Source: Bacteroidales bacterium (lineage in GTDB: Bacteria; Bacteroidota; Bacteroidia; Bacteroidales; JAGOPY01). From it: a DNA stretch of 9,244 bases. The DNA is taken from positions 1-9,244 of the forward strand of contig DAOWEV010000129.1 of the NCBI GenBank assembly GCA_030638325.1, read 5' to 3'. The position numbers and the translations under genes are program-made. The notes beneath the pieces are model-generated. The model worked only from the letters and a program-made list of their open reading frames with translations, was not told the origin of the DNA and did no database searches. Shown in pieces: positions 4,249-9,244 of the stretch. Every line of letters starts with the position of its first letter. Positions within the stretch are counted from its first letter, which is position 1.

Positions 4249-6941
4249 TAGTACACCATCTCACACTTCGGTTTCATTGCCTCAAAACTCTTAACCTTCT
4301 TAGCATTGAGCTTGGTGTTATAACACTTGAGGAGGCGTAAACCGGGAAGGTCTTCCAGGGGCTTCAGGCTTTTTATCCCGGTGTTGTAACACTCCAGTTC
4401 TTTTAATGAGTAAAGGGTGAAAAGCGGGTTCAGCTTTTTGATCTGTGTTCCGGAGCAGTCTAATTTTTCAAGTGATGTCAGCCCGGTGAGCACCTTCATG
4501 TCTTTTACAGGGGTGTTTTGAAAATTCAACGTACTCAGGTCCGACAACTCTAGGAGTGGATCCAGGTCTTCTATCGGGTTGTTTGAGAAATTCAGCTTCT
4601 TCAGTCTGTATAAGTCCGCTACGGGCCCCAGCGATGAGATCTGTGCATCAGAAAAGCTCAGCGTTTCAAGCCTTGCAAGTTTGGAGAGCGGTTCCAGGTT
4701 CAGGGCAGATTTGTTGTTGTCAAAATTAATTTCCCGAAGGCCGGCAACCCTGTGCAATTGCTCTTTTGTGGGGTTTTCATCTACCGTGGTATGCTCCCTG
4801 AAGATATCCTCCCATGCAGTACTTAGGAATCCCCACCAGGCCTTGAGTTCCGGGGTTCTGTAAACGATCAGGCATTCCGGGCTTGTTCCCTGTAATCTGC
4901 TCGCACTCGCCTGATCTACCGCTGTATTATCACAATAAATGACCTCCAGCGCAGGAATATCTTTCAGCGGCATGAGATCATCGATACTGGTATTTTCAAT
5001 GTTCAGAACATTCATATCCATCACAGTTGACAATCCTGTAAGGCTTGTAATGCCGGTGCCGGAAAGATCCAGTTTAGTCAGGTTCTTGAGGCCCCCGAGA
5101 GGGGAGAGGTCTGTAATGCCGGTGTTTGAGCAGTTTAACTCCTGCAGGTCGATCAGGTCTTTCAAAGGCTCCAGGCTGGTGATGGCAGATCCCTGGCAAT
5201 AAAGTACTTTTAACCCTGCAAGCTTTATCAGAGGGTCAAGCGATGAGATATTCTGGTTGCCGGAGATATCGATCTCTTCAATCAGGGTTATCTCATGAAG
5301 TTGTTCTTTGGCAGGTACCGTATCTAAGACTACAAGTGAGGAAAATACCTGCTGCCACTCATCGTGAAGGCTTTCCCACCACTTTGTGAGGGCTTCCGAT
5401 TCATAGATCACCAGCACACCGGGATTGTTGCCCATGAATTCATTTGCTGTCGTCTGTGTGATGGGTGTGTCATCGCAATAAATTTTTTCAAGCACTGGCA
5501 AGCCACCCAGTCCTTTCAGGTTTTCGATATTGCTGCCATCCGCATAGATCATGCGTAGTTCACTCAGGTTTGACAGCATCGACAGCTCATCAACTGCTGT
5601 TCTCTGAAGATACAAGCGCTCCAGCTTGATAAGATACTTAACCGGGTCAAGGGAAACTACACGGGTTCCGGAGCAATTCAATAACTCCAGGTTAATCAGG
5701 TCTGTAATGGGTTGTAAATCCTTCACCGGGGAGTCTTCAAACCTGAGATCCCTGATTGTATTGAGCCTTTTCAGGTTATCCAGGCTGTCGACCAGGGTGT
5801 TGTTGAAACTTAGAAGTCCCAATTTTTCGAACTGCTCAGCAGCCTGAAGGGACCTGATATTTGTATTATCAAGAAGAAGTTTCTCTAAATTGTCAAGGTA
5901 CATGATTGGCATAAGGCTTCTCACAGGAGTGCCGGAGATGTTAAGCATCCGGAGTTTGGTCACGTTTCTCAAAGGGAAGAGGTCGGCGGCCAGGGTATTT
6001 GAAATATCGAGGTATTGTAACTTGCTCATTTCATCAAGGGGCCTGATATTGTGAATATTCAGATTGCCTGAAATATCCAGCTCTTCCATTGTCATTATAT
6101 GCTTCAGCATCCGGATAGCCGGGCCGCTCAGATTGGGAATAGTATCATAAAACTGCGCAGGCACAGTGTCTGTTTCGTCTATGAAAAGCGTATCGAAGCC
6201 AAAAACAAGAAAGGTGTCGATCTGAATGAGCCTTGTAGTATCCATGAAAAGGACTATGGCAGAATCAGTGATGGTCTTAATATCCGTAAAGGGGATGGTG
6301 TCGTTGATGAAAAGACCATCTCCGAGGATGCCTTTCCAGGTATCGGACAGCCGGTTCCACCAGGCCATCATTTCTGCATCAAGATTCAGCTTGGTTGTAT
6401 AAATACTGACTATCTTAAGAACCTGTTCGTCTTCATCCAGGTTCAGCTCGATATACCTCGTCTGGTTGTTGCTGACCGAATCTCCATCAACGGTTATGCC
6501 AATCAGGGAGCGATTTGCCGTCACCTTGAAATAAAGCTCTCCCTCATCATTCACGAGGGATTGTATATCCTGGATAGTATAGTCAAACTCCACCTTCCTG
6601 AAGAAAAAATCCACATCTTTCAGATATGCCTGTACAGCTTTATGAGTGACCATTTCCCGGTTTTCATCCAGGTCATCTTCGATCTGGACTTCATTATCGC
6701 GGAAAGCCTTTAAATAGCTTTCATTGATGATCACCTCTTTTTCCCTTGTGGGTATTTCCGCGTCTCCCAAGGTGTTCAGTGAAAACTCCATAAAACCGAT
6801 CAGGCGTTTGACCTGTTCATTGTAGTTTTCGATCTCCTCTGGATGCTGGTCCTGTTTATCCTGTGCCAGCACCTGTGTAAAAAGACCGGGTGATGAAACA
6901 ATCAGCAAAACGGATATCATCTTCAGTAACAATCTACTCAT
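4245..6941 (-). CDS. Large secreted leucine-rich-repeat protein with three capped LRR blocks
   Basis: The 898-residue product has a Sec signal peptide (MSRLLLKMISVLLIVSS, cleavage after VLA at about 26), so it is exported. Residues about 34-190 form a non-LRR alpha+beta domain resembling those of its operon partners. A Thr/Asp-rich linker (about 213-275) follows. Three LRR blocks come next, about 280-492, 547-672 and 731-870, built of 22-residue SDS22-type repeats (xxLxPLxxLxxLxxLxxSxTxI). Each block is preceded by a Trp-rich helix (AWWNRLSDTW, KWWESLHDEW, AWWGFLSTAW at about 193, 520 and 701) and closes with a similar cap (YCDDT...VIY, YCDNT...IVY, final CEMVYY). LRR solenoids usually bind proteins; the ligand is unknown. 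The ATG at 6941 overlaps the upstream stop by 8 bp and gives a clean signal peptide; an alternative ATG at 6965 has GGAGG upstream and adds eight residues. No anchor or sorting domain is visible. The 3' flank carries a copy of its own end. Confidence 0.92.
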   Translation of the reverse strand: MSRLLLKMISVLLIVSSPGLFTQVLAQDKQDQHPEEIENYNEQVKRLIGFMEFSLNTLGDAEIPTREKEVIINESYLKAFRDNEVQIEDDLDENREMVTHKAVQAYLKDVDFFFRKVEFDYTIQDIQSLVNDEGELYFKVTANRSLIGITVDGDSVSNNQTRYIELNLDEDEQVLKIVSIYTTKLNLDAEMMAWWNRLSDTWKGILGDGLFINDTIPFTDIKTITDSAIVLFMDTTRLIQIDTFLVFGFDTLFIDETDTVPAQFYDTIPNLSGPAIRMLKHIMTMEELDISGNLNIHNIRPLDEMSKLQYLDISNTLAADLFPLRNVTKLRMLNISGTPVRSLMPIMYLDNLEKLLLDNTNIRSLQAAEQFEKLGLLSFNNTLVDSLDNLKRLNTIRDLRFEDSPVKDLQPITDLINLELLNCSGTRVVSLDPVKYLIKLERLYLQRTAVDELSMLSNLSELRMIYADGSNIENLKGLGGLPVLEKIYCDDTPITQTTANEFMGNNPGVLVIYESEALTKWWESLHDEWQQVFSSLVVLDTVPAKEQLHEITLIEEIDISGNQNISSLDPLIKLAGLKVLYCQGSAITSLEPLKDLIDLQELNCSNTGITDLSPLGGLKNLTKLDLSGTGITSLTGLSTVMDMNVLNIENTSIDDLMPLKDIPALEVIYCDNTAVDQASASRLQGTSPECLIVYRTPELKAWWGFLSTAWEDIFREHTTVDENPTKEQLHRVAGLREINFDNNKSALNLEPLSKLARLETLSFSDAQISSLGPVADLYRLKKLNFSNNPIEDLDPLLELSDLSTLNFQNTPVKDMKVLTGLTSLEKLDCSGTQIKKLNPLFTLYSLKELECYNTGIKSLKPLEDLPGLRLLKCYNTKLNAKKVKSFEAMKPKCEMVYY

Positions 6942-7770
6942 GGTAAATAAATTTAATAAGTACATCCTTGTCTTCCTCCGAGATCTTCATCAGGGTAGAT
7001 ATCAGCCAGCCTTTGTTATAGCCTTTCCTGTTAAAATTGGAAAGCTCGAAATACCAGTTATCCACCTGGAAAAAATGAAACTTCACATTGGTAATAGTAG
7101 AGAACTGCAGATTCCCCCGCTTCACTTCATAAATAAAAAGTGTCAGATAGTCAGGTACATATTTCCATGCCAGGTAGTTCTCTAGACTGGATCTGTCATT
7201 AAAGGCTTTCACGAGGTTCATGAAGTCCAGCTCATGGCTGAGGGGGTGCAGGAATTTTTGCCCGGCAACGCGCAGGGAATCCTGGTTCACAAAGACATGG
7301 CTGAAAGGTTCAAAATATACATTGGTGATAACCCACTTTGACCCGATAGTGTCATCTTCCAGTTCCAGGAACATCGTAAGATACCTTTCAATCCCGTAAT
7401 ACCTGAATTTTGTAGTAACCTCGGCAAACCATTCGCCGCCATGGAAATCAAGGAACACCGGGTCTTTTTTATCCAGCACATGACCGGTGAAGTCGTTTTT
7501 CAGTTTATCGGTGATAAAGCTGTTTTCATTATCGAACAACATCCTGAGGTATTGCTTCCGGAGCCTGGGACTTCTATATTCCCTGTCTCTCGCGTAATAG
7601 CGGTCTCCTTTAGCGTCTTCTTCCCCGTTGAATCTTCTGAAAAACTGGTTGACCTGTTTCGTTTGTGCATACAGATCCGATTCATCTCCGAGGTAATCTC
7701 CGACGATTTGCCCCTTCACAAGAGAGAAGGGCAGGAGGAACAGGATTATGTATAGGGTTGTTTTTATCAT
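6934..7770 (-). CDS. Exported protein of unknown function, two-part alpha+beta
   Basis: A 278-residue protein with a Sec signal peptide (MIKTTLYIILFLLPFSLVKG, cleavage near 20), so periplasmic or secreted. Residues about 30-155 fit the domain pattern shared in this operon: an Asp/Arg/Tyr-rich helical start, RSPRLRKQYLRMLF, then strands ending WFAEVTTKFRYYG and WVITNVYFEP. The second half (about 172-278) begins FLHPLSHELDFMNLVKAF and has several aromatic-rich strands (VKFHFFQVDNWYFELSNF) and GWLISTL. I do not recognise a named family. Its ATG directly follows the TAA of the preceding gene (TAAATG), and its own stop overlaps the LRR start, so translation is probably coupled. The start is unambiguous because of the signal peptide. 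Confidence 0.88.
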   Translation of the reverse strand: MIKTTLYIILFLLPFSLVKGQIVGDYLGDESDLYAQTKQVNQFFRRFNGEEDAKGDRYYARDREYRSPRLRKQYLRMLFDNENSFITDKLKNDFTGHVLDKKDPVFLDFHGGEWFAEVTTKFRYYGIERYLTMFLELEDDTIGSKWVITNVYFEPFSHVFVNQDSLRVAGQKFLHPLSHELDFMNLVKAFNDRSSLENYLAWKYVPDYLTLFIYEVKRGNLQFSTITNVKFHFFQVDNWYFELSNFNRKGYNKGWLISTLMKISEEDKDVLIKFIYHE

Positions 7771-8343
7771 TTACCTGGTGGTTTCAGCCACCCGGATATC
7801 TCCCAGCAACACATCCCAGAAGCCGATCAACTTGCCACCGATCTGGGTCTGTTTGCGTTCGACATATACTGTAATATCCTTTTTGGTCGTGTCTTTGTAA
7901 ACAAGGCCGTCATCTGTGGTGCCCTCAAAACGCTGGTATATGGTAATGACACCCACATACCTGCCATCGGGCTGCAGTTCCAGGTCGCTAATATATTGAA
8001 TGTTATACCACTTGATATCAACCTTGTCATAATTCAGCGCCATCAATCGCTCCAGGTATTTCCTGACGGAGTAATATTTGATCTCTTCCCTGTAAAGTGA
8101 GGAAACGCCCATCTCGGCATCTTCAACAAAAAGTTCCAGTGTTCTGTCGATAACCCGGTTGGCTTCGGAAAACGGTGTTCCCTTGCTTCCGATGATGCTG
8201 ATATATTTACTCAGGTCCCTGATCTTTTCCAGCGCCAGGCTGTCGATGGCTGCCTTTCTTTCAGGGCTTATATCTTGTTGTGCCAGGACCGGCAGGGAGA
8301 GAATGATTGCTGTTATTCCAATTATTAGAGCCTTCATCTTCAT
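7771..8343 (-). CDS. Small exported protein of unknown function, NTF2-like pattern
   Basis: A 190-residue protein with a Sec signal peptide (MKMKALIIGITAIILSLPVL, cleavage after VLA near 21). The mature part has an N-terminal helical stretch (ERKAAIDSLALEKIRDL), the segment ANRVIDRTLELFVEDAEMGVSS (61 onward), VRKYLERLMAL (83-93), then strands with PDGRYVGVITIYQRF (125-139) and a closing FWDVLLGDIRV (175-185). This helix-then-sheet order resembles NTF2-like folds, which hold ligands or scaffold complexes; that is inference from pattern only. Six bases separate it from the lipoprotein gene upstream, and none from the gene downstream. It is the most compact example of the domain shared by all four operon members. 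Confidence 0.88.
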   Translation of the reverse strand: MKMKALIIGITAIILSLPVLAQQDISPERKAAIDSLALEKIRDLSKYISIIGSKGTPFSEANRVIDRTLELFVEDAEMGVSSLYREEIKYYSVRKYLERLMALNYDKVDIKWYNIQYISDLELQPDGRYVGVITIYQRFEGTTDDGLVYKDTTKKDITVYVERKQTQIGGKLIGFWDVLLGDIRVAETTR

Positions 8344-8349
8344 TATTTA

Positions 8350-8994
8350 TTAATTTTTAATTAATACCAATTCCTTAATTCTTCCATGTTCATCATAGGT
8401 AACCTGTTCTACCTTGTTGATATTGTTTTTCGTATCCTTAAGGTAATTCAGGTAATTCTTAATTGTAGTGGGACGGTCGTAGTCGATCACATCACCTTCC
8501 TCGCTGATAATGATCAATACCGGGGTATCCGGTGATGCAAAAAGGTTCAATGCTTCATTGATATACAAATTGGCTTCTGAGGTACTGGCAGCAGTCGCAA
8601 CAGAGCCGAAATAATCGTGCAGTGTCACAGACGCGGTCTCCGTTCTTCGGCTTGCCTCTTCCGCGAGGCGTTTTTCTTCCATTTCAAGCCGGTTCATTTC
8701 CGATCTTTCATAAGCCAGTTTCTGATCTGCCTGTAAAAGCAATTCCTGTACTTCAGGATCTTCCAGGCTCATGTTGTGGATATCCTCAACGAGTTGCTCC
8801 TTCTCATCCAGTGTCATGTTGTTTTCATCTTTGATGATTGACAAAAGATCTTTTTTGGCCTGATCTACTTTGGCTGCATATTCCGCAGCAGCCTGTTCTT
8901 TGGCCAGCTTTTTCTGGCTTTTGCATCCGGCAAGGCCCAATCCGATTGTTAGCGCCAGTAGCAGGATGAAAATTGTGTTTCCGGTTCTTACCAT
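8350..8994 (-). CDS. Lipoprotein with coiled coil, first gene of the LRR operon
   Basis: A 214-residue protein with a lipoprotein signal: hydrophobic residues 8-20, then lipobox LAGC with the lipidated Cys at 24, followed by KSQKK. Residues about 26-118 are a charged, Ala/Glu/Lys-rich coiled-coil stretch that would hold the C-terminus away from the membrane. Residues about 122-214 contain YINEALNLFASPDTPVLIII and TIKNYLNYLKDTKNNINKV, the first half of the pattern seen in its operon partners, then stop after one strand pair (GRIKELVLIKN), so the domain looks shortened. The absence of Asp at +2 allows outer-membrane sorting; surface versus periplasmic exposure is undecided. The ATG at 8994 is the only start giving the lipobox. 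A TACTTTTG promoter box lies 53 bp upstream. Confidence 0.9.
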   Translation of the reverse strand: MVRTGNTIFILLLALTIGLGLAGCKSQKKLAKEQAAAEYAAKVDQAKKDLLSIIKDENNMTLDEKEQLVEDIHNMSLEDPEVQELLLQADQKLAYERSEMNRLEMEEKRLAEEASRRTETASVTLHDYFGSVATAASTSEANLYINEALNLFASPDTPVLIIISEEGDVIDYDRPTTIKNYLNYLKDTKNNINKVEQVTYDEHGRIKELVLIKN

Positions 8995-9046
8995 GTTGAT
9001 TAATACTTTAAATGTTATGAATTACTTGATATTCAAATGAAACGTA

Positions 9047-9054
9047 CAAAAGTA
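9047..9054 (-). promoter_or_regulatory. Predicted -7 box of the lipoprotein-LRR operon promoter
   Basis: TACTTTTG on the minus strand matches TAnnTTTG exactly and would give a leader of about 45 bases before the ATG at 8994. No TTG is found 19 bases upstream, so the -33 element is missing or non-standard. It is the only good match between the operon and the right-hand heptamer array. Confidence 0.45.
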
Positions 9055-9128
9055 TTTAAAATTATGGCCTCCGGGTTAATAATTGGAGAAAGGTTATCAA
9101 ACAAGTTATTAACGATAGATGATGGGAT

Positions 9129-9244
9129 GGTGGACGGTAGGACTGTAGGCGGTTGACGGTTGACGGTAGGCGGTAGGCGGGTGACGGTTGACGGTAGGCG
9201 GTAGGCGGTTGACTTAAGAGGGTAAGCGGTAGGCGGATGACTGA
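9129..9244 (+). repeat. G-rich heptamer array (GGTTGAC / GGTAGGC), runs off the window
   Basis: From 9151 to 9241 the sequence is thirteen phased 7-bp units: GGTTGAC (four), GGTAGGC (five), and single GGGTGAC, TTAAGAG, GGTAAGC and GGATGAC. Before 9151 the pattern continues, less regularly, to about 9129. Each of the thirteen units holds a stop codon on the plus strand (TGA, TAG or TAA), and the minus strand has none. The same period and the same strand asymmetry are seen in arrays A-D despite a different base composition. No gene is visible between 8995 and 9244. Confidence 0.92.

Noticed and set aside
6099..6713. A 204-codon plus-strand frame inside the LRR gene
   Set aside because: It is antisense to the N-terminal domain and linker of the LRR protein, has no recognisable domain and no promoter or ribosome site.

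Overview
The window looks like a chromosomal segment of a Bacteroidota bacterium, probably a Bacteroidales/Marinilabiliales-type genome. Evidence: perfect TAnnTTTG (Bacteroidota -7) boxes before three transcription units, mostly weak Shine-Dalgarno sequences, a Bacteroidota-style tyrosine integrase, a four-helix-bundle (23S rRNA intervening-sequence type) gene, and exported proteins with lipoprotein or Sec signals. All genes are on the minus strand, so transcription runs from right to left.

Layout, left to right. (1) 1-2045: end of an integrated element, visibly AT-richer than the rest. In transcription order it holds an excisionase-like protein with a zinc-finger front, a complete tyrosine recombinase, and a truncated unknown protein with two FPxCCxWHK repeats. 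A control region with helically phased repeats, an inverted repeat and a good promoter precedes them, and a terminator separates them from mnmE. (2) 2090-3505: mnmE (tRNA U34 modification GTPase), intact to its FCVGK end. The integrase module abuts the 3' end of mnmE, the position used by SGI1-type islands. (3) 3514-4248: a repeat-rich gap with four arrays of the heptamer AAAYTGT / TTTACAR in both orientations. The first two arrays form inverted flanks around a four-helix-bundle gene. The others lie around a decayed 101-bp copy of the 3' part of the neighbouring leucine-rich-repeat (LRR) gene and a 65-bp direct repeat. (4) 4245-8994: a tight four-gene operon of exported proteins (lipoprotein, two small secreted proteins, a large LRR protein). 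Their non-LRR parts look like variants of one small alpha+beta domain. (5) 8995-9244: the operon promoter, then a second, G-rich heptamer array (GGTTGAC / GGTAGGC) that runs off the window.

The least explained material is the heptamer arrays. On one strand almost every 7-bp unit supplies a stop codon. Because 7 is coprime with 3, any three neighbouring units then close all three reading frames, while the other strand stays open. Array edges coincide with the stop codons of two unrelated genes, border the mnmE promoter, and bracket the four-helix-bundle gene. The operon of LRR and related secreted proteins has no function I can name; its shared domain suggests one envelope-associated assembly.
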